DNA from: Mycetocola tolaasinivorans
Lineage (GTDB): Bacteria > Actinomycetota > Actinomycetes > Actinomycetales > Microbacteriaceae
DNA length: 64,000 nucleotides
Reading direction: 5' to 3'
Assembly (NCBI RefSeq): GCF_003667565.1
Contig: NZ_RCUX01000006.1
Coordinates: 62,001-126,000, forward strand
The notes under the pieces are model-generated. The model saw only the letters and a list, made by a program, of their open reading frames with translations, ran no database searches and had not been told where the DNA came from. Both the position numbers and the translations under genes were made by a program. Position 1 is the first letter of the stretch; every line of letters begins with the position of its first letter. Shown piece by piece: positions 1-9,800 of the stretch.

Positions 1-255
1 TTTGGGTATGGAAATGGACATGGGGCAGGGTCCTAACTGGTGCGGGAAGTACCAAGACCGAGCGCCCACAGCGAGACCCCGACCGCACATGTGTGGTGGC
101 GATCTGGCGCTGCGAAGGGGAATGGCGAATCGACGGTGGTGGGGAAGTACCCGTGGTGCGGGAACCGCCGTGGCGGTTGTCTCACACAGTAGGGTCGCGA
201 TGTTCGCCCCCGATTGCGGCCGCGTTTCGGCCGTGTTACAGCTCCCCAGACCCGC
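1..255. other. Left-edge non-coding stretch
   Basis: No convincing gene is visible. Open frames here have no family resemblance and unnatural composition. A loosely repeated GGTGCGGGAAGTACC-like string occurs near 39-53, and similar strings near 133-147 and 153-166. The stretch lies downstream of the minus-strand lipid kinase, so it may hold that gene's 3' end signals, but no clear hairpin with a T-run was seen. Confidence 0.4.
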
Positions 256-1260
256 CTAGGTCAGCTCGAGGGCGGGCACGCGAACCACGAGCGTGCCCGG
301 CTCGGTGCCGACCTTCGCGCTCACGATGCTGCCGATCACGTCGCCATCGATCTCGAAGTCCTGCGGTTCGTCCAGCCGCACATCCACCTCGGGGGAGCGC
401 AGGTAGCTGATCGTCTTGGTGCCCTTGCGCCCACGAGTGACCGTGATGATGCGCTGGCCGATGCGACTCTTGCGCAGCGAACCGTTTTCCCAGCGCAGCT
501 TACGCCACACCTTGAGCCAGCCGAACAGCCCCGCGGGCTGCAGCACCGCCATGTCGAGCTGGCCATCATCAATCGCCGCATCCGGCATGAGCTCGAGGCC
601 CCCGGGAAGGCTGCCGCAGTTACCAAACAGAATCGTCGAGACGGAGACGCTGTGCTCGGATCGCCCGGCGAGCCGGTAGCGCAGCTTGAAGGGGCGCGCA
701 CCGGGAAGTGCCCGCATGCCGGCATCCACGTAGGCGAGCCAGCCCACCGCGCGCTTGAGTGCGGGGTTGGTATTGGCCATGATCGTGGCGTCCAGCCCGA
801 TCCCGGCCATCACGAGGAACGAGTGTTCGGAGCGCTCACCCCGGTCATTCACCACCCGCATGATGCCCATGTCGATGGTGCGGGAGTGCCCGGCAAAACC
901 GATGTGGGCGGCGGTATCAAGATCTCCGAGGGGGAGGAAGAGGTTGCGTGCCAGCAGGTTGCCGGTACCGCTGGGCAGCAGCGCCAGGGGCACCCCGGTA
1001 CCGCGCAGCGAATCGGCCACGTCACGCACGGTGCCATCGCCACCGGCGGCAAAAACAAGGGAGGCGCCGTCGGCCAGGGCCTCGCGGGTGATTCCCGCAC
1101 CCGGGTCGGCCTCGCTGGTTTCATACCAGCGGGTACGCTCCCAGCCGGCGTGCTCGGCGGCGGTGTTGATCGCAGCCTTGAGCTCCGGCAGCTTCACCTT
1201 GACCGGGTTGTAGATGACGGCTGCGCGGGGCCGTTCGGGGGAGGGGCGCGACGGATTCAT
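256..1260 (-). CDS. Diacylglycerol/lipid kinase family protein
   Basis: Predicted to phosphorylate a lipid hydroxyl such as that of diacylglycerol, or another NAD-kinase-fold substrate, using ATP. The N-terminal half carries the DAGK catalytic-domain signature: an AVIYNP strand near residues 14-19 and the nucleotide-binding GGDGT at 73-77, followed by a PSGTGNLLARN segment. The C-terminal half is the expected beta-rich domain, and 334 residues suits bacterial YegS/DgkB-type proteins. The start ATG lies exactly 6 nt after a TATCGT -10 box with no Shine-Dalgarno, so the transcript is probably leaderless. It is divergent from serS across 68 bp. The true lipid substrate cannot be told from sequence. 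Confidence 0.9.
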   Translation of the reverse strand: MNPSRPSPERPRAAVIYNPVKVKLPELKAAINTAAEHAGWERTRWYETSEADPGAGITREALADGASLVFAAGGDGTVRDVADSLRGTGVPLALLPSGTGNLLARNLFLPLGDLDTAAHIGFAGHSRTIDMGIMRVVNDRGERSEHSFLVMAGIGLDATIMANTNPALKRAVGWLAYVDAGMRALPGARPFKLRYRLAGRSEHSVSVSTILFGNCGSLPGGLELMPDAAIDDGQLDMAVLQPAGLFGWLKVWRKLRWENGSLRKSRIGQRIITVTRGRKGTKTISYLRSPEVDVRLDEPQDFEIDGDVIGSIVSAKVGTEPGTLVVRVPALELT

Positions 1261-1328
1261 GATCCGACGATAGCGTGCTTTTCTCCAGAAGCGGCGCGAT
1301 CCCCCGCAACACGGCCTAGACTGGGTGG

Positions 1329-2588
1329 GTGATTGATCCCGTACTTCTGCGTGAAAACCCCGACCGTGTCCGTGCCTCCCAGGTTGCCCGTGGGTCCTCC
1401 CCGGCCCTCGTAGACAGCGCCCTCGAGGCAGACGCGTCGCGTCGTTCGACGATCACCGCCTTCGAGGAGCTTCGCGCCGAGCAGAACGCCTTCGGCAAGA
1501 CCGTCGCGCGCGCTCCCAAGGAGGAGAAGGCCGCGCTCGTCGCGCAGGCCCAGGAGCTTGCCGCCGCCGTGAAGAACGCGCAGCAGGTTGCGAACCAGGC
1601 CGAGGAGGCCTACCAGACCGCGGTGCGCGCGATCGAGAACATCGTGCTTGATGGCGTACCCGAGGGTGGCGAGAATGACTTCGTGACCCTGCGCGAGGTG
1701 GGCGAGAAGCCCACCTTCGACTTCGAGCCCCGCGACCACCTCGCCCTCGGCGAGATCCTCGGTGCCATCGACATGGGCCGCGGTGCCAAGGTCAGCGGTG
1801 CGCGCTTCTACTTCCTGCGCGGCATCGGTGCCCGACTCGAGATCGCCCTGATGAACCTCGCCCTGGATCGCGCCCTCACGGCCGGTTTTGTGCCGCTGAT
1901 CACCCCCACCCTGGTGAAGCCCGAGATCATGGCCGGTACCGGATACCTCGGTGCCCACGCGGATGAGATCTACCACCTGCCCGCCGATGACCTCTACCTC
2001 ACCGGCACCAGCGAGGTGGCGCTCGCCGGATATCACGCGGATGAGATTCTTGATCTCGGCGAGGGCGCGCTGCGCTACGCCGGCTGGTCCACCTGCTACC
2101 GCCGCGAGGCCGGTTCGCACGGCAAGGACACCCGCGGCATCATCCGCGTGCACCAGTTCAACAAGCTCGAGATGTTTGTGTACACCACCCCCGAGGAGGC
2201 CGAGGCGGAGCACCTGCGCCTGCTGGCCATGCAGGAGGGCATGCTGCAGGACCTCGGTCTCAGCTACCGTGTGATCGACACCGCCGCCGGCGACCTCGGC
2301 TCGAGCGCCGCCCGCAAGTACGACGTCGAGGCCTGGGTCCCGACCCAGGACGCCTACCGCGAGCTCACCTCCACTTCGAACTGCACCACCTTCCAGGCCC
2401 GCCGCCTCGGCACCCGCTTCCGCGATGGTTCGGGCAAGACCTCCCCGGTCGCGACCCTGAACGGCACCCTGGCCACCACCCGCTGGATCGTCGCGATCCT
2501 CGAAACCCACCAGCAGGCCGATGGCTCCGTGGTGGTTCCCGAGGCGCTGCGCCCGTACCTGGGTGGCATCGACGTTATTCGCCCGTAG
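1329..2588 (+). CDS. serS: Serine--tRNA ligase
   Basis: Charges serine tRNAs with serine in the cytoplasm. The 419-residue length is typical. The N-terminal ~110 residues are the helical coiled-coil arm that grips the long variable arm of tRNA-Ser (charged heptad-like stretch, residues ~30-100). The class II catalytic core follows with motif 2 ([20 protein letters not shown], ~260-280) and motif 3 near the end ([15 protein letters not shown]). The start is GTG, 6 nt downstream of a TAGACT box with no ribosome-binding site, so the mRNA is probably leaderless. Two serine tRNA genes lie at 3.5 and 13.1 kb. No T-box leader is possible given the short promoter region. Confidence 0.98.
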   Translation: MIDPVLLRENPDRVRASQVARGSSPALVDSALEADASRRSTITAFEELRAEQNAFGKTVARAPKEEKAALVAQAQELAAAVKNAQQVANQAEEAYQTAVRAIENIVLDGVPEGGENDFVTLREVGEKPTFDFEPRDHLALGEILGAIDMGRGAKVSGARFYFLRGIGARLEIALMNLALDRALTAGFVPLITPTLVKPEIMAGTGYLGAHADEIYHLPADDLYLTGTSEVALAGYHADEILDLGEGALRYAGWSTCYRREAGSHGKDTRGIIRVHQFNKLEMFVYTTPEEAEAEHLRLLAMQEGMLQDLGLSYRVIDTAAGDLGSSAARKYDVEAWVPTQDAYRELTSTSNCTTFQARRLGTRFRDGSGKTSPVATLNGTLATTRWIVAILETHQQADGSVVVPEALRPYLGGIDVIRP

Positions 2589-2629
2589 GGGGTGCGTGCC
2601 CGCCCGTTCGTGACCGCAAGAGGAGTGTT

Positions 2630-3487
2630 GTGACCGAGGTTCTGAACGAGACCGATGTCGTATCGCGTGAGCCCGCGGCATCGCCGTGGCTTGTCGCGCT
2701 GGACGTGGACGGCACCGTCGCCCATGAGGACGGCTCGGTTTCACCCGCCGTGCGTGATGCCGTGCGTGCGGCGGCCGCGCGCGGGCACGAGGTTATGCTC
2801 GCGACCGGTCGCAGCTGGGGCGCAACCCACATCATCCTGAGCGCGCTGGGCATCACCCCGCGCTACGTGGTGTGTGCAAACGGCGCGATGATCATGCGCC
2901 GCGATCCGGAGTCTCCGGAGGCCGACGCACACGGCTACGTGATCGATCACGTCGAGACCTTCCTTCCGGATGACGTCCTGACGATCATCCGTCCGCACCT
3001 GAGCGATGGTCGCTACCTCGTGGAGTACCCCGAGGGTTTCCGTCGCTACACCGAGGGCATGTACGAGTGGGACCTCAACAACGCCGAGCAGGTCGAGTTT
3101 GAGGAGCTGCTGGGTACCCCGGTCATTCGCGTTGTCGTGGTGTCGCCCGAGCATGACGAGGCTGAGTTCTCGCAGGTTGTTGCCGAGATGGGGCTGCATC
3201 AGGTGGCCTATGCGATCGGCTGGACCGCCTGGATGGACATCGCGCCCCTCGGCGTGAATAAGTCCACCGCCCTGGCCGTGGTGCGCGAGCGCCTGGGCAT
3301 CCCGTTCGAGCGGGTCCTGGTGGCCGGGGATGGCCGCAACGACATCGAGATGATGGAGTGGGCGCGCGATCGCGGCCGTGCCGTCGTCATGGGGCAGGCG
3401 CCGGAGAGCGTTCTTGCGGTGGCCGGGGAGATCACCGGCCCCGTCTCGGCGGATGGCCTCGCCCCCGTACTCGACTCGCTTCCGTAG
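2630..3487 (+). CDS. HAD-superfamily (Cof-type) phosphatase
   Basis: A Cof/YidA-like haloacid dehalogenase hydrolase, which usually removes phosphate from small phosphorylated metabolites. Motif I is DVDGT at residues 25-29 (nucleophile D25, acid/base D27), motif II is the ATGRS segment near residue 63, the lysine of motif III lies in the NKSTAL segment, and motif IV is GDGRNDIEMM near 232-241. The cap domain between them is the C2 type. The start is GTG with AGGAG four bases upstream. It follows serS by 41 bp in the same direction, so co-transcription is likely. The substrate is unknown. Confidence 0.92.
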   Translation: MTEVLNETDVVSREPAASPWLVALDVDGTVAHEDGSVSPAVRDAVRAAAARGHEVMLATGRSWGATHIILSALGITPRYVVCANGAMIMRRDPESPEADAHGYVIDHVETFLPDDVLTIIRPHLSDGRYLVEYPEGFRRYTEGMYEWDLNNAEQVEFEELLGTPVIRVVVVSPEHDEAEFSQVVAEMGLHQVAYAIGWTAWMDIAPLGVNKSTALAVVRERLGIPFERVLVAGDGRNDIEMMEWARDRGRAVVMGQAPESVLAVAGEITGPVSADGLAPVLDSLP

Positions 3488-3504
3488 GGGTCGTCTGGTT
3501 CCGC

Positions 3505-3537
3505 TAGACTAAACAGGTTCGTGACGGCGTCACGAAC
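3505..3537 (+). promoter_or_regulatory. Promoter and 5' leader hairpin of tRNA-Ser(UGA)
   Basis: A TAGACT -10 box (3505-3510) is followed by a perfect inverted repeat, GTTCGTGAC-GGC-GTCACGAAC (3517-3537), ending 1 nt before the mature tRNA. In RNA this is a 9-bp stem with a 3-nt loop stacked against the RNase P cleavage site. Confidence 0.75.
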
Positions 3538-3538
3538 T

Positions 3539-3623
3539 GGAGGGTTGTCCGAGCGGCCGATGGAGCTGGTCTTGAAAACCAGTGGGCAGAAATGTCTCGT
3601 GGGTTCGAATCCCACACTCTCCG
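3539..3623 (+). tRNA. tRNA-Ser (anticodon UGA)
   Basis: The 7-bp acceptor stem pairs GGAGGGT with ACTCTCC and is followed by discriminator G. The anticodon loop CTTGAAA gives TGA, the variable arm is long as in class II tRNAs, and the T-loop GGTTCGAATCC is canonical. CCA is not encoded. It is followed at once by a strong terminator and preceded by a perfect leader hairpin. Confidence 0.97.
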
Positions 3624-3629
3624 CAGCGA

Positions 3630-3659
3630 CTCTCCCGGGTTTTCCCGGGAGAGTTTTTT
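3630..3659 (+). terminator. Rho-independent terminator after tRNA-Ser
   Basis: A 10-bp perfect stem (CTCTCCCGGG / CCCGGGAGAG) with a TTTT loop is followed by six Ts. It ends the tRNA transcript. Confidence 0.95.
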
Positions 3660-3663
3660 GTTT

Positions 3664-3871
3664 CCCCCGAATGATCCCCAGTTCGGGGGTCATTAGTCCG
3701 CGTGGACGCGACATTTGCGCGAGGAAATACTAACGTTACTAGCGGTGCCCTCCGGACGGGAGTCTGGGCACCTCCGCACCCTTTCCGGGCGCCCACCCAG
3801 CGCCACACCCACGGAATTACCCACGCGGATTATCCACACTGTGACCCGAACTCAGTACGGAGAATAATTTA
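3664..3871 (+). promoter_or_regulatory. Structured upstream region of the giant surface gene
   Basis: Contains two hairpin-capable inverted repeats (CCCCCGAA...TTCGGGGG, 3664-3689; GGTGCCC...GGGCACC, 3744-3772) and one exact TTATCCACA DnaA-box-like 9-mer (3830-3838). A purine-rich CGGAGAA lies before the ATG at 3872. No known riboswitch class was recognised. Confidence 0.4.
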
Positions 3872-6800
3872 ATGCTTGGCAAAAAGCGCCGCTATTTGGC
3901 GCGCCACAAAACCGTAGCTACGCGCTCAACTACCCCCTGGTCGCGTCGTATGGCGGTCATTGCGACCGCACTTAGCGCCCTCCTGGTCGCCGGCAGTTTT
4001 GGAGCCCTTCCGGCCGTCGCGGTCGGGCAGGGATTCCTCAGCATCGCCAAGACCGTGAACAACGTGCGCGATACCGTGGTGTCGCCCACCGCACCCTTCA
4101 CCTATCGCATCACGGTGAGCTGTGAGCAGGAGTCCTGCATCAACGCCGCCGTCACCGATAAGATCCCGGCCGAGTTTGCCGGGTTCACGGTCAAGGAGGT
4201 GCGCTCGAGCGGTAAGGTCGCGCTCTCCGGCGTCGTTGCCGGAGACACCATCGGCCAGAGTTCCACCTTTACGGGTACGTTCCAGTACCCGATTCCCGGT
4301 GGCCAGATTGGTCTGACCCCCGAGGACTCTGCCGACATCATCCTCGAGCTGATGCCGCCGAGCGACCTCACCCCGGGCTGGGCCTACAACGGCAAGAAGA
4401 TCAAGAACGATGCGACCGCGACCGCGGACAACGCCGCCCCGGTCAGCGATTCGGCAAGCGTGACGATCACCCTCGAGAAGAAGGGTGCGGTCCAGAGCAC
4501 GAAGTTTTGGGAGCCGAAGTCTCAGCAGTTCGAGGCCGGAAAACAGTCGACGATCACCCTGGGTGTTCGCAACGCCGGAAACGTCGGGGCAAATGAGCTC
4601 GCGCTGACCGATCCCGCCTCGGCGGTAGCAACCGCGGCGACACTGGGGACCGATAACCCCTTCCGTCTCGTTGACTTTGTGGGCTTTGGCGCGGTCACCC
4701 CCGCGAAGGGGGCAACCCAGGTTGCCGTGGACGCCTACGTGTACAACAAGACCACCCTGAAGTGGGAGTGGATCACCGGTACCGCCGGTTCCTTTGATGC
4801 GATTGCTCTGCCGAACGGTGTGGCTGCGGGCGATGTTGGTGGCATTCGGGTGCGCCAGCTGGGCCAGAACGGCTCCATCGTTCCGTCGGCAGACGTCACC
4901 ACCGTGGAGCTGAAGGTTGCGCAGCGCGCGACCTCCCGTGGCGAGAGCACTCCCGCAGATCTCTCCAAGGGTGCCTCCGTGAACAACGTCGTTCAGGGCA
5001 GTGCGAGTTACCCGGATCTGCCCACGCAGACCCAGACCGCAACCGCGCCGTTCGCGGTGACGAAGCTCAACGTTGCCGTGTCCGCGACCAAGACCATCAC
5101 CCCGGGCGAGATGCCGGCCGGGGGTGCGGCCGCCGCGAAGATCTCGGCGAAGAACACCTCCAATGGTCCCGTAGACTCCCTGGTGCTCAGTGACCGGGAC
5201 TACTTCAACAGCAAGCTGACCCTCGGGAGCTTCAACCCGGGGATCGCCTACCCGGAGGGTGCCACGAAGGGCACCATCACGTGGTACGTGGCGGGCGAGC
5301 CGCAGACCGTGAGTTTTGACAGTGGCGACTCTCCGATGCCGCCCGCGGGGGCCACCGGCTTCGATATCACCTTCACCGGCAAGATCGCACAGGATGCGGT
5401 GGCCAGCGCGGACTTCACGATCGTCGCGGCCCGCGACTATGTGGCGCCGGACAAGGTCAGTGAGCTCACCACCAACACGCTGAAGGCCACCGCGACCAAC
5501 AGCGCGGGCGAGGCCTCGGCGAGTGATTCGAAGACGCTGAGGATCTTCCGCCCCGCGGTCGGACTGAAGCTTGAAAAGAAGATCTCCCCGGCAGAAGCGG
5601 TACTGCCCGGTGCCCTGGTGACCGCCCAGATCAAGGGCAGTACCGAGACCAGCTCGGGCTACGTGCGACCCACGCAGATCGTGATCACCGACGCGTTTGA
5701 CCCGGCAGACCCGAAGACAAACTTCTGGAACGCCTTCAACCCGATCCGCATCGCCCCGACCACGATTCCCGCCGGCGCAACCCTGCGCGTTGAGTACCTG
5801 GTCGATGGTGTCTGGACGCTGCTCGACGCGCAGGGCACCAGCAACGGACAGATCTTCACGGCGTCGCTGCCCACCGACCTCAACATCACCGGGCTGCGCT
5901 ACACCTTCGAGAACCCTGGCGGATTCGCCCAGAACACCATCGTTGAGGGTAACGCGACATTCGAGGCTCGGTCGACCCTGCGAAACGATCCGACCAAGCC
6001 CACCGCGACCCCGGGGAACCCCCCGCAGCCGCAGTCGTACACCAACGGTGCCACCGGTGTCGGTACCGCCCCGGGCCCCGATGCCAACAGTCCGATTACC
6101 AGTGACGTACAGAAGGCCAACGCTCCCGCCAAGGTCATCATTCCGAATGATGAGGGTGGCCCCGGTGCCGCCCCCATCGCGGATAAGAAGTGGTACGACG
6201 CGGCAAACAGTAAGGTCATTTCCTCGCTGACCGCGCAGTCCGGCTCCAGCGCCGTGTCGAGACTCGGCTGGGGAGTGTCCCGCACCGGCTTCACAAAGGT
6301 TGTGCTTGAGGACCCGGCAGCGGGTGCCGACAACCCCGCCGCCACCGTGTTCCAGGGTATGGATCTGAAATCTATCGGTGCCGTACCGGCCGCGAGCGAT
6401 GCGAACTTCGAGTGGGACAGCGTGAGCTCAATCGAGCTCTACGATTCGAAAGCCAAGACCTGGAATACCGTTCGTCTGCCCGCGGGCGGGAGCTGGATGA
6501 AGGATAAGGGCTTCCTCGGATACACCCTGACCGACATTGAGCGTGCCAACACCACCGGTGTGCGCATCACCGTGGAGCCGAACGACGCCGCCCGTAAGAA
6601 CAGCAACTCGCCGACGGCACCGCCGGTGGGTTCGGGTGTGGCCGCCACCGTCGGAAGTACCCCGCGCGTCATTCCGATGACCTGGGACCTGCGCAACACC
6701 CTGCGCGTCCCGACCGCAACCAACATCTGGGTGAAGAATAACGCCCCGGTCAACACCGCGGAAAACGGAATCATCGACAACCGTCTGCGAGTGAGCGGCA

Positions 6801-9800
6801 CGCGCATCGTGGAGGGTAAGCCCACCACGACGTCCGCCGAGAAGAACGCGACGATCACCCTGCTGTCCTCGCCGCCGAACGTGTCGATCACGAAGACGGC
6901 GTCCTCGACCAAGGTGGTTATCCCGACGCTGGCTGACACCCCGGCGGCGAACTTCCCGACGGTGACGTACACGATTCGCTCCACGAACGTCTCACCCGTC
7001 GCAGCCTCGTATCTGCGTGTCACCGACTCGCTGTCCTGCGGCGGAGACAATCCGTGCCGAACCGATGCGAACGATCCAAACGCCCGGGTATTTGACGGTG
7101 CGACCTACGGTGTTGACAACCCGTTCGAGCGGATGACCCTGACCCAGATCGCGGTCACCGACTCGAAGAAGGTAGCCGATCAGGCCGCCTCCATGGTGCA
7201 GCTGTGGAAGCGTGACCCCGATACCGGTGTGACCTCGACGGTCGTGAAGTCCCTCGCCGACACCCTCAAGATGAAGGCGAGCGAACTGCAGGACATCGTG
7301 GGCGTGAGCGTGCTCTTCCAGGGGGCCAACCCCGAGCGCGATGGCGGAAAGATCCTGACGAACGCCGCTCTTGATCTTCGACTGACCACTCAGGTGCGGG
7401 CAACGGAACGCTCGACCGGTAACCTGGTGACCCCGGGATCGGTCGACGCGACCGCCGTGAAGAACGAGGCCCGCGCTCAGAGCTACGACCCGATCCTGCG
7501 CCCCGGCGAGCTGGCCTCGGGAACGCATGCCGCGAGTGTTGCCCTCGTCTCGGGTGAGCTGAAGATTGCGACCACCAAGACCATCTCCCCGGCCACACTG
7601 ACCGAGGTAAACCGGAAGAACCCGGTCACGGTGACCCTGGGTGCGACGGACGGTAACGCGACGGTGTCCACGCATCGGGTGACCCTGGAGGACAGCACCG
7701 AGGCGTTCTGGAACAGCTTCGCCCTCACCGGTCTGGACCTCACCAAGGTCACTCAGGTGGGTGCGGGCGACCGCGTCCTGGTGGAACTGCGCACCGGCAC
7801 CGGTGACGACGCCACCTGGACCGCGGGAACCGCGGGCACCGTGGGCGCGAAAGCCACCGCAACACTGCCGGCGAACGTTGCCCTTGACCGGGTGACCGGC
7901 GTGCGCCTGACCTTCACCAAGGCCAACGGCAGTGCCTTCTCCGCGGGGGCGATCCCCGATGTGTGGCGGGTTGGCGCGACCCTCACCGTGGGGCTGCGCG
8001 ACGTGGCACTGGACGGCTCCGAGATCGCCTTCACCGGTGGGATCGACAACGTGCTGAACGGAAAGAGCGAGCGTACCGATAACCCCGTCGTCTACTCGCC
8101 GGCAACGGCCAGCGATAAGAAGTCGATCGCGGTCACCCCGGGTGAGCACCGCCTTGCGGTGACCAAGACTCCGGAAAAGAAGTCGGTCAAGGTGGACGAG
8201 AGCAACGTCTGGACGCTGACGTTTGAGAACAGCAAGTACAGCTTCCTCAACGTCTCGAGCGTGGTCGACCAGCTGCCGCCGACCCTGAAGTGGGACGAGG
8301 TGGACCCGACGTACAGCACCACGAAGGACGGTCTACTCTCCACCGACCCCTCGGTGGTGAAGCTCGACTACAACGATGCAACCCGGGAGATCACCTTCGC
8401 CTGGCCGGCCGGTAAAAACCGGATGGCCCCGGGCGAAAAGTTCACGATCAAGATCAACCTCACGCTTCAGCCCGGCCTCATCGGAGACCAGAAGTCCACG
8501 AACACCCTCCGCGTGAACACGGTGCAGGATGACGTGATTTGTGCGCTGACCCCGTCGACAAACGACGGCCCCAAGGGTAATTCGTGTGCCGCCACCAACA
8601 CCGTGCAGCAGCAGGCCGGTGGCCTGTTCCAGCTGTACAAGCGGGTCAAGGCAGATGTTACGACGCCGGATAAGGACCGCCTCGTTCACGGCGCAACGAA
8701 CCAGCGCAATGCCGAGCGCGAGTGCGTGGCGGATGCTGCCGGTTACTTCGGACCGAACTGTATCGCCAACTCCGTCGTGGGCGGGACCGATTCCTGGAAG
8801 CTGCGAATCGTCAACACCGGTACCGAGCCGATCACCAAGGCCACCGTGGTCGATATCCTGCCGGCACCGGGCGACCGGCTGCTGCTGGGTTCCGCGGGCC
8901 GTGGATCGACCTACCAGGCGCTCCTGGACCTCGCCCACGGCGTGGTTCTGGGCTCCGATGTCGCCCCGGGAACCCTCGCGACCTGGGAGTACACCACCGA
9001 TAAGGACGCCTGTGTCGGATCCGGATCTACCAGCGGGTGGGACAGCGACCGCGAGTGCAACGCGACCTCCTGGACCGCGGGCGCTTCGATCACCCCGGAT
9101 GCGATCGACGACATCGCCCCGACCGTCACCGCGATCCGGGTGAAGTTTGACTTCGCCGGCACCGCGGGCAAGGTTCTGCCGCAGAACGCCGGTGTCGAGG
9201 TCGAGTTCCAGACGATTAACGCCCCGGCCTCGGCCGCCTTCCCCGCGGGTGCCTCGGTGACAGCGCCGGTAGCGGATTCCAAGCTCATCAACCAGGCCGG
9301 AGCGGTCGCGAGCTTCGTCTCGGGCGATCCGCAGCGCCGGATCCCCGAAACCGTGGGCGTGCGCCTGCCGACCGGTTCGCTTCCGCTTGCCAAGACCTTC
9401 TCGGGTGACGCGGTCGCGTATGCCCCGACGGGGGCGGCCGCGCAGGTGACCTGTCTCGTGCCGAGCGGCCGTACCCTCAAGGACGGCACCCAGGCGACCA
9501 CTCCGGTGGTGTTTGGTGGTGCCGGCAAGTTTGAGCTGGATACCGCCAACCGCTTCGGCAGTACCGTCCGGGGAATCCCCGTGGGGTCGCTGTGTGATGT
9601 GAGCGAGTTTGGTGAGACGGGACAGTTCGGTGAGACCGCGCGTTCCGGTGGTACCCAGGGCGTGCTCATCACCGCCGCCCCGGTGGCGGAGGTTCCGGTT
9701 ATCACGCTGGACAACCGCTACGACTTCACCAGCCTGCGCGTCACCAAGAAGGTGGACACCCTCGCCGATCACGGCATCTTTGCCGGATACAACTTTGCCT

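Noticed and set aside
1261..1328. T-box leader for serS
   Set aside because: The promoter -10 is 6 nt from the start codon, leaving no room for a leader RNA.
1257..2744. 495-residue minus-strand frame across serS
   Set aside because: It is the antisense shadow of serS and HAD, with no family motif and a composition typical of reverse-complemented high-G+C genes.
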